Positions 1-9,715 are shown, numbered from the stretch's first letter. The stretch: 64,000 nt of DNA from Blastomonas ursincola (GCF_013607875.1 NZ_VDES01000002.1:62001-126000), one strand, 5' to 3'. Notes: generated by a model not told the origin, from the sequence alone. Made by a program: numbers and translations.

Positions 1-307
1 CCCGCAGGAGCCTGCAGTTCCAATCCGCTCGTCGGTAAAGCCTGACCATCTTGTATGTCTCGAGGACGGGAAGAAGCTGAGGATGCTCAAACGCCACCTC
101 ATGGTCCATTACAATCTCACCCCTGAGGCGTATCGGGCCAAGTGGAATCTTCCGAAAGACTATCCGATGGTTGCGCCGAATTATGCGGCGCGTCGGCGGG
201 AACTCGCGCTCGAGATCGGCCTCGGTAGAACCGGTCGCAGCGAAACACCGGCGGCCGAACCCGCACCCGCTCCCACACCTGCACCTGCTGAGGAACCGCA
301 GGACTGA
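1..307 (+). CDS. MucR/Ros family zinc-finger transcriptional regulator, 5'-truncated by the window edge
   Basis: The open frame enters at position 2 without a start, so the N-terminal part lies outside the window. The visible part has the MucR core: a VCLEDGKK zinc-finger entry, LKRHL, then the TPEAYRAKW and PKDYPMVAPNYAARR segments typical of the family. The tail is rich in Pro and Ala. MucR/Ros proteins bind AT-rich DNA and silence or tune many genes in Rhizobiales and Sphingomonadales. A clear homologue is encoded at 22451-22882, inside the same element; the two share nearly the whole finger and the DYPMVAP block. It is probably an element-borne regulator, for which no target can be inferred. 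Confidence 0.9.
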   Translation, partial: PQEPAVPIRSSVKPDHLVCLEDGKKLRMLKRHLMVHYNLTPEAYRAKWNLPKDYPMVAPNYAARRRELALEIGLGRTGRSETPAAEPAPAPTPAPAEEPQD

Positions 308-333
308 CGATTCTGCAGATGAGACCCGCAAGA

Positions 334-359
334 GGGGCAAGGCTAGCAGAACTTGCCCC
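334..359 (+). terminator. Hairpin after the mucR fragment
   Basis: GGGGCAAG (334-341) pairs with CTTGCCCC (352-359) around a 10-nt loop, 27 bases after the stop codon. There is no long T run, so it may be a weak or Rho-assisted terminator. Confidence 0.45.
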
Positions 360-931
360 CCTTGCACGGTCCCCCCGGCGCTGACGAACATGTCAGTCCG
401 GGCAACAGAGGTGTTGAAGCCGTCTGTTGCCCTGGTCAAGATAGCAGCTTGTTGCTCTGCCCAGGGATGCCAGAGCAAGCTTCTCCACAACTCAGTAACA
501 ACGAGAACGTACCCGATCAGAGCCACAAGTCATCGCAAGATTTGCACCGCCTCCAGTGTTTGGGGAATTTCCAGCCCCAACCATGCAAGCGAGCAGCATG
601 CGCGGCCCATCCAGGTCGGAAGATGCCTACGGCCCGGGCGCGAACCGCTTTTGCACTGGAGTGCCCGTACCTACCGACAGCGTGTGGCACAACAGCGATC
701 AAGTTCATGGCCCCGCTCCGGCGGTTCCTCACCCAGACGATGGAAAAACGCTTCGATGCTGAAATGAAGGGCCTCTGGCGGCAACACCGGCCCGTTCTTG
801 AGCTTGAAACCAGCTGCAAAAGCCTCGGGCGGTCTTGAGCCCGCCGTTTGCACGCCATGATTCCCCTGTTCTTCCGTCCCCCTTGATCCGGCCCAGTGTC
901 TGCGATGATGTTTGAGGTGAGGAGTGCTGCC
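360..931. other. Non-coding stretch before traG
   Basis: About 570 bases with no convincing gene. Open frames cross it on both strands but none has a recognisable domain or good ribosome binding site, and several run antisense into traG. It presumably holds the promoter of the conjugation operon. I could not identify an oriT or a specific operator by eye. Confidence 0.5.
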
Positions 932-2917
932 ATGTCCGGAAGCCGTGTTCTGTGGGGGGCCATAATCTCCGTAGCCGCAACCGTGCTTCTGGGTGTCTGG
1001 GCTGCCACCCAGTGGACGGCTGCAGCACTGGCCTACCAGCCCGAACTCGGCACCCCCCTTGGCCAGATCTTCGGCTGGCCCATCTACCCACCTTATGCCC
1101 TGTTTTGGTGGTGGTTCAGCTTTGACGCGTATGCGCCGGACATCTTTGATACCGCAGGCATGATGGCAGCTGGCAGCGGACTGGCTTCGGTAGCCGTCGC
1201 GATCGGCCTGTCGCTTTGGCGCGCGAGAGACCTGAAAAAGCTCGACACTTACGGCTCTGCGCGCTGGGCGGGAGCGTCCGAAATCGGCGCTGCGCATCTT
1301 CTGGACGATCAGGGCACGGTACTCGGGCGCTGGCACAAACAATATCTCCGCCATGACGGCCCGGAACATGTCCTGTGCTTTGCACCCACCCGCAGCGGCA
1401 AGGGGGTTGGCCTGGTGGTGCCGACACTGCTGACATGGCCTGAATCGGCGATCGTCCACGATATCAAGGGCGAAAACTGGAACCTGACCGCGGGCTTCCG
1501 CTCGAAATTCGGAAGAGTACTGCTGTTCGACCCGACCAACCCGGCATCTGCCGCTTTCAATCCGTTGCTCGAAGTGCGCAGAGGCATCACCGAAGTCAGG
1601 GATGTCCAGAACATCGCCGATGTACTCGTGGACCCGGAAGGCTCGCTCGAGCGCCGCAACCATTGGGAAAAGACGAGCCACGCGCTGCTGGTCGGCACAA
1701 TCCTGCATGTACTTTATGCCGAGCACGACAAGACCCTGGCCGGCGTCGCTGCATTCCTGTCCGATCCCAGTCGTACCTTCCATGCAACACTGACGGTCAT
1801 GATGGTGACCCGGCACCTGGGCGACGCCGGTGTTCACCCCGTTATTGCCAGCGCGGCGCGTGAGCTGTTGAACAAGTCGGAAAACGAGCGGTCTGGCGTC
1901 CTGTCCACGGCGATGTCATTCTTGGGTTTGTATCGTGATCCGGTCATTGCCAGGGTGACCCGGCAATGCGACTGGCATATTGCCGATCTCGTCGCGGGCC
2001 GACGACCATCGACGCTGTATCTCGTGGTCCCCCCTTCAGACATCAGCCGCACCAAACCGCTCATTCGTCTGATCCTCAATCAGATCGGCAGGCGCCTGAC
2101 GGAGGAGCTCGAGACAGCGCACACAAAGCATCGCCTGTTGTTGATGCTCGATGAATTCCCAGCGCTAGGTCGACTCGACTTTTTCGAAAGCGCCCTCGCA
2201 TTCATGGCTGGCTACGGGCTCAAGGCTTTTCTGATAGCCCAGTCGCTCAATCAGATCGAGAAGGCCTATGGCCAGAACAACGCGATTCTCGACAACTGCC
2301 ATGTCCGGGTGTGCTTCGCGACCAATGACGAGCGGACGGCCAAGCGTATTTCGGACTCGCTGGGAACCGCGACCGAATTGCGGACCATGAAAAATTATGC
2401 CGGTCACAGGCTCGCGCCCTGGCTCGGACATCTGATGGTCTCCCGGACCGATACGGCCAGACCGCTTCTGACCCCTGGCGAAATCATGCAGCTGCCCGAT
2501 GACGAGGAGATCATCATGCTGGCGGGCGTTCATCCGGTGCGGGCGAAAAAGGTGAAATACTATCGTGACAGGCGGCTGAGCGAGCGCATCCTGCCCCCTC
2601 CAAGCACCGAAGCTGCACAGGTCAACACCTCCCATCCCAATGATTGGCCTCGGCCAAAGCCTGCCCAGGAGACCAACATCATGGCCCCGCCGCAAACACC
2701 GCCCGCAATCATGGAAGACGAAGGCGGACATCAGCTGACGCTCCCTCTCGAGCATCCGGTCGAGCCCAAGGTCCAACCGCCGCCAGACGAGTTCGATTAT
2801 TCGGACAGAACGGAACCGCCTGCCCGTCAGGCAGCCGCACGGCAACGTAGGATCGAGTTGAAGGCACAGACTGCGCGACAGGTCACGCTCGACCCGACAG
2901 ACGGGATGCCGCTATGA
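932..2917 (+). CDS. traG: Type IV coupling protein TraG/VirD4
   Basis: Inner-membrane ATPase that recruits the relaxase-DNA complex to the type IV secretion channel. The N-terminus has two hydrophobic segments (about residues 5-30 and 45-95) before the cytoplasmic ATPase domain. A Walker A motif (CFAPTRSGKGVG) and a Walker B-like LLMLDEFPALG are visible, as in the TraG/VirD4 family. The start at 932 is chosen over upstream ATGs at 896-908 because AGGTGAGGAG (915-924) is correctly spaced from it. The 661-residue length fits the family, and the tail is Pro-rich and probably disordered. Its stop overlaps the start of the next gene (ATGA), so the two are translationally coupled. It heads the conjugation operon. 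Confidence 0.95.
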   Translation: MSGSRVLWGAIISVAATVLLGVWAATQWTAAALAYQPELGTPLGQIFGWPIYPPYALFWWWFSFDAYAPDIFDTAGMMAAGSGLASVAVAIGLSLWRARDLKKLDTYGSARWAGASEIGAAHLLDDQGTVLGRWHKQYLRHDGPEHVLCFAPTRSGKGVGLVVPTLLTWPESAIVHDIKGENWNLTAGFRSKFGRVLLFDPTNPASAAFNPLLEVRRGITEVRDVQNIADVLVDPEGSLERRNHWEKTSHALLVGTILHVLYAEHDKTLAGVAAFLSDPSRTFHATLTVMMVTRHLGDAGVHPVIASAARELLNKSENERSGVLSTAMSFLGLYRDPVIARVTRQCDWHIADLVAGRRPSTLYLVVPPSDISRTKPLIRLILNQIGRRLTEELETAHTKHRLLLMLDEFPALGRLDFFESALAFMAGYGLKAFLIAQSLNQIEKAYGQNNAILDNCHVRVCFATNDERTAKRISDSLGTATELRTMKNYAGHRLAPWLGHLMVSRTDTARPLLTPGEIMQLPDDEEIIMLAGVHPVRAKKVKYYRDRRLSERILPPPSTEAAQVNTSHPNDWPRPKPAQETNIMAPPQTPPAIMEDEGGHQLTLPLEHPVEPKVQPPPDEFDYSDRTEPPARQAAARQRRIELKAQTARQVTLDPTDGMPL

Positions 2918-3303
2918 AACGCACACGCCATACCTTTCGGCTACGCCCCGAGCTTGCCGACCGGCTTACCGATTTCGCTGCTCGCAAGCGTGTCTCGCAA
3001 GCCGCCGTCGTCGAAGCGGCCTTGGTTGCCTTTTTGTCCCCGGATGGCCCAGAGCGACTGGAAGCAGCCTTTGCTCGCAGGCTCGACAGGATGACAAAGC
3101 AGCTCGACAAGCTCTGCTATCACGTCGAGGTTGGCAATGAGGCGCTTGCCCTGTTCGTGCTGACCTGGCTTACCCAGAATCCAGCGCTTGCAGCTGATGA
3201 ACTGCCGGCAGCACAGGCGCAGGCCAAGAAGAGGTTCTCGGCTTTCGTCGCTGCCCTGGCTCGGCGGATGGAAACCGACCAGCGGCTTTCGCCTGGATCC
3301 TGA
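2914..3303 (+). CDS. Ribbon-helix-helix (CopG-like) conjugation-associated protein
   Basis: A 129-residue protein whose N-terminus (RHTFRLRPELADRLTDFAARKRVSQAAVVEAAL) reads as a ribbon-helix-helix DNA-binding fold. A helical C-terminal part follows (MTKQLDKLCYHVEVGNEALALFVLTWL). It starts within the traG stop codon. A gene of this type commonly lies between traG and trbB in alpha- and gammaproteobacterial trb clusters. It is likely an operon autoregulator or an accessory DNA-processing protein; the sequence does not show which. Confidence 0.85.
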   Translation: MKRTRHTFRLRPELADRLTDFAARKRVSQAAVVEAALVAFLSPDGPERLEAAFARRLDRMTKQLDKLCYHVEVGNEALALFVLTWLTQNPALAADELPAAQAQAKKRFSAFVAALARRMETDQRLSPGS

Positions 3304-3321
3304 TCGGCAACCATCCTGTCG
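3303..3321 (+). repeat. 19-bp direct repeat, copy 1
   Basis: ATCGGCAACCATCCTGTCG occurs here, at the end of the RHH gene, and again exactly at 13141-13159. The two copies bracket the trbB-trbI block. The 260-base gap 3304-3563 that follows has no recognisable gene. Confidence 0.7.
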
Positions 3322-3563
3322 CATGGTTGGGGCTCGGCAAACCGACCGCCGTGCCACGGGCGACTCGCGGTCGCTACCTATCGTCACATGCTGGTGTCTT
3401 CACTCCATCCAGGAGGAAGCGCCACCACGGCCTGAGCCGTTTCTTTCCGAATATTCGCTGCGCTACGCTGTGATGAAAATGCTGTTGCCGAACATCGCCA
3501 GCATGTCTTCTTAGTCTGCCTCGGACATCCATGCGGCACCCGGCCGCACACTCAGAGGCGCAG

Positions 3564-4547
3564 ATGAACGTCATTCCTCTTCTCTCGGCAAGCAACGAGC
3601 GCGGCGCGCGCATGCTTCGCACAGCGCTCGGTCCGCACATTGCAGTCTGGCTCGATGATCCTCGGATCGTGGAAATCATGCTCAATCCCGATGGCCGTCT
3701 GTGGACCGACAGTTATGCAGGCGGGTTGAAGGACTCGGGCGTCACGATGAGCGCACAGACCGGCGAACGCATCATTCGCCTGCTTGCCCATCATGCTAGC
3801 GAGCAAATCCATTTCGATGCACCTCGCCTGTCGACCGAACTGCCTGTCACCGGCGAGCGGTTCGAAGGGCTGCTGCCCCCGCTCGTGACAGCGCCGAGCT
3901 TCGCCATCCGCAAACCGGCATCGCAGATCTTCAGCCTCGAGGACTATGTTCGGTCCGGGATCATGTCCGCGAGGGCAGCATCCGTCCTGGCGACCGGCGT
4001 CCGGCAGCGCGCCAATATCCTGGTGGCGGGCGGCACGTCATCCGGCAAAACCACCCTCGTCAATGCGCTGCTTGCCGAGATTGCCAAGACGCAGCACCGG
4101 GTAGTCCTCATCGAAGACACGCGCGAGCTTCAGTGCGATGCCCCCAATCTCGTTGCGTTGCGCACCCGCGCGGGCATCGCAACACTGGCTGATCTCGTGC
4201 GTTCGGCCCTGCGACTGAGGCCGGATCGCATTCCGATCGGAGAAGTGCGCGGTGCTGAAGCCCTCGACCTCATCAAGGCCTGGGGAACAGGCCATCCGGG
4301 CGGCGTTGGCACCATCCACGCAGGATCCGCCTCCGGCACTTTGCGGCGGCTCGAACAACTGATCCAGGAAGCCGTCGTGACAGTGCCCAGAGCGCTTATC
4401 GCAGAGACCATCGACATCATCGCAGTGCTGACGCGCGACCATCAGGGCCGCAAGCTGACCGAGCTCGTACAGGTTCAAGGGCTCGATGCATCGGGCGAAT
4501 ACCAGCTCTGCTCGCTGATCGACACACCGCAAGGAGAAGGACGATGA
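3564..4547 (+). CDS. trbB: TrbB, VirB11-family secretion ATPase
   Basis: Hexameric cytoplasmic ATPase that powers pilus assembly and substrate transfer in the Trb type IV secretion system. Walker A is GGTSSGKTT (Lys about residue 162). An Asp box (VLIEDTREL), a Walker B-like PIGEVRGAEALD and the His-box region (GGVGTIHAGS) follow in the usual order. The start at 3564 (MNVIPLL) is preferred to the ATG at 3531 because CAGAGGCG lies a normal distance upstream of it. Its end overlaps trbC. The 327-residue length is typical. Confidence 0.93.
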   Translation: MNVIPLLSASNERGARMLRTALGPHIAVWLDDPRIVEIMLNPDGRLWTDSYAGGLKDSGVTMSAQTGERIIRLLAHHASEQIHFDAPRLSTELPVTGERFEGLLPPLVTAPSFAIRKPASQIFSLEDYVRSGIMSARAASVLATGVRQRANILVAGGTSSGKTTLVNALLAEIAKTQHRVVLIEDTRELQCDAPNLVALRTRAGIATLADLVRSALRLRPDRIPIGEVRGAEALDLIKAWGTGHPGGVGTIHAGSASGTLRRLEQLIQEAVVTVPRALIAETIDIIAVLTRDHQGRKLTELVQVQGLDASGEYQLCSLIDTPQGEGR

Positions 4548-4867
4548 CTGTTGTGAAAAGACGCCATCTGCATGCCGTTCTGGCGATGGGAGCCAGTGCC
4601 GCTCTGATCATCCTCCCGGTCCAGGCTGCTGGCTCTTCTATGCCCTGGGAAGCTCCGCTCCAGGCCATTCTGGAATCGATCCAGGGACCGGTCGCCAAGA
4701 TCATCGCTGTCATGATCATCATTGCAACAGGCCTTGCGCTGGCCTTTGGCGATACTTCGGGCGGAGCCCGACGCATGATCCAGATCGTCTTTGGCTTGTC
4801 GATCGCCTTTGCTGCCTCCTCCTTCTTCCTGTCCTTTTTCTCGTTTGGCGGCGGGGCGCTGATCTGA
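4544..4867 (+). CDS. trbC: TrbC, VirB2-like pilin precursor
   Basis: A 107-residue protein with a signal-like N-terminus (RRHLHAVLAMGASAALIILPVQAAG) and two further hydrophobic helices separated by a short Gly/Arg turn (FGDTSGGARR). This is the layout of the TrbC/VirB2 major pilin. It overlaps trbB by ATGA and trbD by one base (TGATG). In IncP systems the pilin is processed and cyclised; whether a cognate peptidase is present cannot be seen here. Confidence 0.92.
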   Translation: MTVVKRRHLHAVLAMGASAALIILPVQAAGSSMPWEAPLQAILESIQGPVAKIIAVMIIIATGLALAFGDTSGGARRMIQIVFGLSIAFAASSFFLSFFSFGGGALI

Positions 4868-5142
4868 TGGCCGATCGCGAGCCTTTGATAACTGCTCCGC
4901 TTGCTGCAGCTGTCCACCGAGCGCTCAGCGAACCCATCCTTCTGGGAGGGGCACCACGTAGCCTCGCCATCGCCAATGCGACACTGGCCAGTGCGATCGG
5001 GCTGGGCCTGCGGCTCTGGCTTGCAGGTGTCGTGCTCCTCATTCTGGGCCATTCGGCGTCAGTCTGGGCTGCGCGGCACGATCCCCAATTTGTCGAAGTC
5101 ACACGGCGGCATCTGCGTCTGCCGGGCTATTTCAGGGTCTGA
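4867..5142 (+). CDS. trbD: TrbD, VirB3-like inner-membrane protein
   Basis: A 91-residue protein with a conserved N-terminal stretch (HRALSEPILLGGAPR) followed by one long hydrophobic hairpin, as in TrbD/VirB3. It joins the TrbE ATPase at the inner membrane. It is coupled to trbC by a one-base overlap and ends 5 bases before trbE. Confidence 0.92.
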   Translation: MADREPLITAPLAAAVHRALSEPILLGGAPRSLAIANATLASAIGLGLRLWLAGVVLLILGHSASVWAARHDPQFVEVTRRHLRLPGYFRV

Positions 5143-5147
5143 CAGTC

Positions 5148-7577
5148 ATGATGTCTCTGCGCGAATATCGCAACAACGCCGACAGGCTCGCCGACTTCCT
5201 GCCCTGGGCAGCTCTGATTGCACCGGGAGTTGTGCTCAACAAGGATGGCAGTTTCCAGAGATCGGCGAGATTCAGGGGACCGGATCTCGACAGCGCAACG
5301 CCGTCGGAACTTGGCGTGGCAGCAGCGAGAATCAACAATGCCTTCCGTCGCCTGGGATCATCCTGGGCCGTCTTTGTCGAAGCTGCACGCAGCCCGGCGC
5401 AGGACTATCCCCCTCGAACCTTCCCCGATCCGGTATCTGCCCTCGTGGATGAAGAGCGCGCAGCCCAGTTTGCCGAACATGGCGCGCATTTCGAGAGTCG
5501 CTATTTTCTGACCTTCGTCTGGATGCCTCCCGCCGAGGAGGCTGCACGGCTCGAAGGCTGGCTCTATGAAGGCCGGGCCAGGGCCGGGATCGATCCCCGG
5601 CAGATGCTGGCATTGTTCACAGACCAAACCAGTCGATTGCTCAATCTGCTGGAAGCCATGTTCCCCGAAGCGGCCTGGTTGGACGACAAGGAAACCCTGA
5701 GCTATCTGCATAGCTGCATCTCGACCCGACGGCAAAGCGTTGCTGTTCCTGAGATACCCATGCATCTCGATGGGCTGCTGGCAGACATGCCGCTTTCCGG
5801 GGGACTCGAGCCGAGGTTGGGCAAGGCATATTTGCGCACTGCCACCATCAACGGGTTTCCAAGCGCCACATTCCCCGGAATGCTGGAAGAGCTCAACACG
5901 CTAGCATTCGAGTATTGCTGGATGACCCGCGCGATCATGCTCGACAAGATCGATGCGGCGCGGATTCTGGGCAAGATACGGCGGCAATGGTTTGCCAAGC
6001 GCAAATCACTCGCTGCCATGCTCAAGGAGGTCATGACCAACGAGGCTTCGGTCCTGCTCGACAGTGATGCTGCAAACAAGGCCGACGATGCTGATCTGGC
6101 TCTCCAGGAGCTTGGCGCCGACCTCCACGGCATGGCGTATGTCACAGCCACCTTGACGGTCTGGGACGAAGACCCTGCCCTCGCGGCGGAGAAGCTGCGG
6201 CAGGTTGAGAAGATCGTCCAGGGCCGCGACTTCACCATGGTAACGGAAGGCGCCAATGCAGTGGAGGCGTGGCTTGGCTCGCTTCCTGGACACCTGTACG
6301 CAAACGTGCGCCAGCCGCCGATAACTACCATGAACCTGGCGCATATCGTGCCCGCAGCCGCCATCTGGGCTGGTCCGGCATGCGACCAGCATCTCGGCGC
6401 GCCAGCACTGCTCTATGCGCGAACGCAAGGATCGACACCCTTTCGGCTATCGCTGCACGTGGGGGATGTCGGACATTGTCTTGTGGTCGGGCCCACAGGT
6501 GCGGGCAAGTCGGTACTGCTGGCCCTGATGGCCCTCCAGTTCCGCCGCTATGCCGATGCGCAGGTGTTCGCATTCGATTTCGGCGGCTCGATGCGGGCTG
6601 CCACCCTGGGGTGCGGCGGTGACTGGCAGATTCTCGACTCTGGTGACGCATCGGCGCACCCAGACATCCAGTTGCATCCCTTGGCACATATCGACGAGCA
6701 AGGCGAACGCACCTGGGCCAGCGAATGGCTGATAGCGGTCCTTTCCGGCCTGGGCGTCGCGGTCGACGCCTCGGACAAGGAGCAGCTCTGGTCCGCCCTC
6801 ACATCGCTGAGTTCCGCTCCCCCTCAGGAGCGAACCCTGACAGGACTCACCGTTCTCCTCCAATCTGCCAAACTCAAGCAGGCGCTCCTGCCCTTCTGTG
6901 TCGGCGGAGCCTATGGCCATCTGCTCGACGGAGAATGCGAGCATCTCGGGGAAAGTCGTTTCCGCACATTCGAAACCGAGGGCCTGATCAACTCGGCTGC
7001 CGCCGCTGCCGTCCTTTTGTATCTCTTTCACCGGATCGAAGCACGGCTCGATGGCTCGCCCACCCTTATCCTCATTGATGAGGGCTGGCTCGTGCTCGAT
7101 ACCCCTGAATTCTCGGCACGACTGCGCGAATGGCTCAAGACACTGCGCAAGAAGAATGCCAGCGTGCTGTTCGCGACCCAGAGCCTCGCCGATATCGAGA
7201 CATCCGGCATCGCGCCGGCGATCGTGGAAAGCTGTCCGACCCGCATCTTCCTGCCAAACGAGCGGGCTGCAGAGCCCCAGATCATGAGCGTCTATCGTCG
7301 CTTCGGTCTCAACGACCGGCAAATCGAGATCATTTCCCAGGCCGTACCCAAGCGAGACTATTACTGTCAGTCTGCACAAGGCAACCGCTTGTTCGATCTC
7401 GGGCTGAATGAAGTCGCGCTCGCCTTTTGCGCCGCGTCCTCCAAGGCGGATCAACGCGCGATAACCCAGATTGTCGCAGAGCATGGCCCGCATGATTTCG
7501 GCCAGCGCTGGTTGATGCACCTCGGACTTGGCTGGGCTGCAGACCTCCTCGCTCCCAAGATGACTTCCGCTCTCTGA
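5148..7577 (+). CDS. trbE: TrbE, VirB4-family secretion ATPase
   Basis: The large inner-membrane ATPase of the Trb system, 809 residues. The N-terminal half is the CagE/TrbE/VirB domain. Walker A is VVGPTGAGKSVLL (about residue 448) and Walker B is LILIDEGWLVLD, followed by a conserved ATQSLADIETSG segment. ATGs at 5148 and 5151 are both possible starts; neither has a strong ribosome binding site, so translation may be coupled to trbD. Length and motifs are complete, with no sign of decay. Confidence 0.95.
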   Translation: MMSLREYRNNADRLADFLPWAALIAPGVVLNKDGSFQRSARFRGPDLDSATPSELGVAAARINNAFRRLGSSWAVFVEAARSPAQDYPPRTFPDPVSALVDEERAAQFAEHGAHFESRYFLTFVWMPPAEEAARLEGWLYEGRARAGIDPRQMLALFTDQTSRLLNLLEAMFPEAAWLDDKETLSYLHSCISTRRQSVAVPEIPMHLDGLLADMPLSGGLEPRLGKAYLRTATINGFPSATFPGMLEELNTLAFEYCWMTRAIMLDKIDAARILGKIRRQWFAKRKSLAAMLKEVMTNEASVLLDSDAANKADDADLALQELGADLHGMAYVTATLTVWDEDPALAAEKLRQVEKIVQGRDFTMVTEGANAVEAWLGSLPGHLYANVRQPPITTMNLAHIVPAAAIWAGPACDQHLGAPALLYARTQGSTPFRLSLHVGDVGHCLVVGPTGAGKSVLLALMALQFRRYADAQVFAFDFGGSMRAATLGCGGDWQILDSGDASAHPDIQLHPLAHIDEQGERTWASEWLIAVLSGLGVAVDASDKEQLWSALTSLSSAPPQERTLTGLTVLLQSAKLKQALLPFCVGGAYGHLLDGECEHLGESRFRTFETEGLINSAAAAAVLLYLFHRIEARLDGSPTLILIDEGWLVLDTPEFSARLREWLKTLRKKNASVLFATQSLADIETSGIAPAIVESCPTRIFLPNERAAEPQIMSVYRRFGLNDRQIEIISQAVPKRDYYCQSAQGNRLFDLGLNEVALAFCAASSKADQRAITQIVAEHGPHDFGQRWLMHLGLGWAADLLAPKMTSAL

Positions 7578-7614
7578 CCGATGTTTCGCTGTCCTGCCTT
7601 GTGGAGACCTGAAC

Positions 7615-8394
7615 ATGCCTGCTGCACATGACCGATCCGCCTGCTCTCGGCATATTGCGCACAGCCTCTTGCTCACGGTCACTGTGGCTGTCCTCAACTG
7701 GGCCGAACCGGTCCAGGCTCAATTCGGCCTTGGCGGAATTGTCTATGACCCCTCCAACTATGCGCAAAATGTTCTCACTGCGGCCCGAACGCTCGAACAG
7801 ATCAACAACCAGATCCGCATGCTGCAGAACCAGGCAGCACAGCTCCTCAATGAAGCGCGCAATCTTGAACCGCTTCCCTTGAGTGTGCTGGAGCCGTTGC
7901 AACAACAGATGCGCCAGACACAGCAGCTGCTGGCGAAAGCCAGGGGTATTGCGCTTGACGTGCAGGCCATCGAACGAGATTTCGGGCGGACCTATCGCGA
8001 CATCGACCTGAGTGCCAGCCAGCGCCAGATGATGTCGCGTGCACATCAGCGCTGGCAGGCGTCTGTCGCAGCCTTTGAAGATGCACTGAGGGTTCAGGCC
8101 GGTGCCGCCACCAATATCGAGGGATCGAGGCAAGCGATCGATGTTCTGGTTTCCGCGAGCCAATCCTCAACCGGAGCACTGCAGGCCGCACAGGCTGGCA
8201 ACCAGCTTCTGGCTCTTCAGGCGCAACAGCTGTCCGACCTCATTGCCACTTTTGCCGCAATGGCGCGTGCCCAGACCCTCGATGCTGCCAACGCCGCCGC
8301 GGCCAAGGCTCAGGCGCGAGAGCAACTGCGTCGCTTTCTGAACGCCGCGACGCCAAATCAGGCAGCAGCTCCTGTTCAACCGAAGGAGCGCTGA
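7615..8394 (+). CDS. trbJ: TrbJ, VirB5-like conjugal transfer protein
   Basis: A 259-residue exported protein. A long signal peptide ends near VQAQFGLGGIVYDPSNYAQN; the latter block (YDPSNYAQNVLTA) is a TrbJ hallmark. The rest is strongly helical and Gln-rich, fitting a minor pilus component. A GTGGAG Shine-Dalgarno precedes the chosen start. Only two bases separate its stop from trbL, so the small entry-exclusion lipoprotein gene trbK often found here is missing. Confidence 0.92.
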   Translation: MPAAHDRSACSRHIAHSLLLTVTVAVLNWAEPVQAQFGLGGIVYDPSNYAQNVLTAARTLEQINNQIRMLQNQAAQLLNEARNLEPLPLSVLEPLQQQMRQTQQLLAKARGIALDVQAIERDFGRTYRDIDLSASQRQMMSRAHQRWQASVAAFEDALRVQAGAATNIEGSRQAIDVLVSASQSSTGALQAAQAGNQLLALQAQQLSDLIATFAAMARAQTLDAANAAAAKAQAREQLRRFLNAATPNQAAAPVQPKER

Positions 8395-8396
8395 GC

Positions 8397-9713
8397 ATGG
8401 GCGGGACCGGGGTTGTAGACAGGTTTCTCGAGGTCTTTACCCGATACATCGATTCCGGCTTCGGGCTCGTGGCAGGAGAAGTGTCCTTCATCGCGACGAC
8501 CCTGATCGTGATCGACGTCACGCTGGCCGCACTGTTCTGGGCGTGGGGCGAAACTGACGACGTGCTCGCCCGCTTGATCAAGAAGACCCTGTTCATCGGG
8601 ACATTTGCCTATGTCATCGGCAATTGGGGTACGCTGGCGCAAATCGTGTTGCAGAGCTTTGCGGGCCTGGGCCTGAAGGCAAGCGGCACCGGTTTGGATG
8701 CAAGCGAGCTTCTCGCGCCGGGCAGGGTCGCTGAGGTCGGGCTTGAAGCAGCTCGGCCCATGCTCGATGCCATTGCCGATCTGCTCGGCTTTGTCAGCTT
8801 CTTCGAGAACTTCCTTCAAATTGTCATTCTGCTGGCTGCCTGGGCCCTGGTCGTTGCTGCCTTCTTCATCCTGTCGATCCAGCTCTTCGTGACCCTCATA
8901 GAGTTCAAGCTGACAACGCTTGCAGGCTTCGTGCTGATCCCGTTCGGACTGTTCGGAAAAACAGCCTTCATGGCCGAGCGCGTTCTCGGGAATGTCGTGT
9001 CCAGCGGCATCAAGGTTCTCGTGCTCGCAGTCATTGTGGGGATTGGATCGACGCTGTTCGCGCAGTTTGCAGATGCTATCCCTCAAGAGCCGACGATTGA
9101 TGATGCTCTCGCAATAGTGCTCGCCAGCCTGACACTGATGGCGCTCGGCATCTTCGGCCCTGGTGTAGCCAATGGCATAGTAGCGGGCGGACCGCAGCTT
9201 GGCGCAGGCGCAGCAGCAGGAACGGCAATGCTCGCGACAGGAGGTGCATCGCTCGGATTGGGCGCGGCGCGACTGGCTACAGGGACAACTGCATCGCTGG
9301 TGACTGCAACTGCGCAAACCGCCTCCAAGGCTTCTGGAGGAGCACTGACAGCTTATGCCATGGGCTCTGCAGGCCGCGAAGGCAGCCAGGCAGTTCGCGC
9401 CGGACTGACCGCCGTTGGTGAAGCTGCCTTCGGAACTGCGGTGTCCCCCTTGCGCAACATGGGGAAGGCATTGCGCTCTTCTTTCCGCGATGGAGGGCGT
9501 GCCGCCATCATCAATGCAGGTGGCACCATCAAGTCTCCATCGAACGGCGTTGCGCAAAATTCTTCCCCATCCTCCTCCAACATGCCTTCATGGGCAAAGT
9601 CGATGCGCCTGCGACAGAGCCTAGCGCATGGTTCCAGCGTGGCTGCCCACGCGCTGCGATCGGGAGATAGTGGAGGACTGGGGGCCTCGATCGATCTCAC
9701 GCAAAGGGACTGA
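8397..9713 (+). CDS. trbL: TrbL, VirB6-like polytopic membrane protein
   Basis: A 438-residue protein with about six hydrophobic segments in residues 25-265, matching TrbL/VirB6, the inner-membrane channel component. The segment around ALGIFGPGVANGIVAGGPQLGAG is typical of the family. The last 130 residues are polar, Ala/Gly/Ser-rich and probably cytoplasmic or disordered; TrbL C-termini vary widely. Confidence 0.92.
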   Translation: MGGTGVVDRFLEVFTRYIDSGFGLVAGEVSFIATTLIVIDVTLAALFWAWGETDDVLARLIKKTLFIGTFAYVIGNWGTLAQIVLQSFAGLGLKASGTGLDASELLAPGRVAEVGLEAARPMLDAIADLLGFVSFFENFLQIVILLAAWALVVAAFFILSIQLFVTLIEFKLTTLAGFVLIPFGLFGKTAFMAERVLGNVVSSGIKVLVLAVIVGIGSTLFAQFADAIPQEPTIDDALAIVLASLTLMALGIFGPGVANGIVAGGPQLGAGAAAGTAMLATGGASLGLGAARLATGTTASLVTATAQTASKASGGALTAYAMGSAGREGSQAVRAGLTAVGEAAFGTAVSPLRNMGKALRSSFRDGGRAAIINAGGTIKSPSNGVAQNSSPSSSNMPSWAKSMRLRQSLAHGSSVAAHALRSGDSGGLGASIDLTQRD

Positions 9714-9715
9714 CC

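Noticed and set aside
353-838. Open frames in the gap before traG
   Set aside because: No domain, no Shine-Dalgarno, mixed with other overlapping frames.
671-1837. Long open frame antisense to traG
   Set aside because: High-GC shadow of a well-supported gene, no domain.
6447-7697. Long open frame antisense to trbE
   Set aside because: Shadow of trbE; composition and lack of motifs speak against coding.
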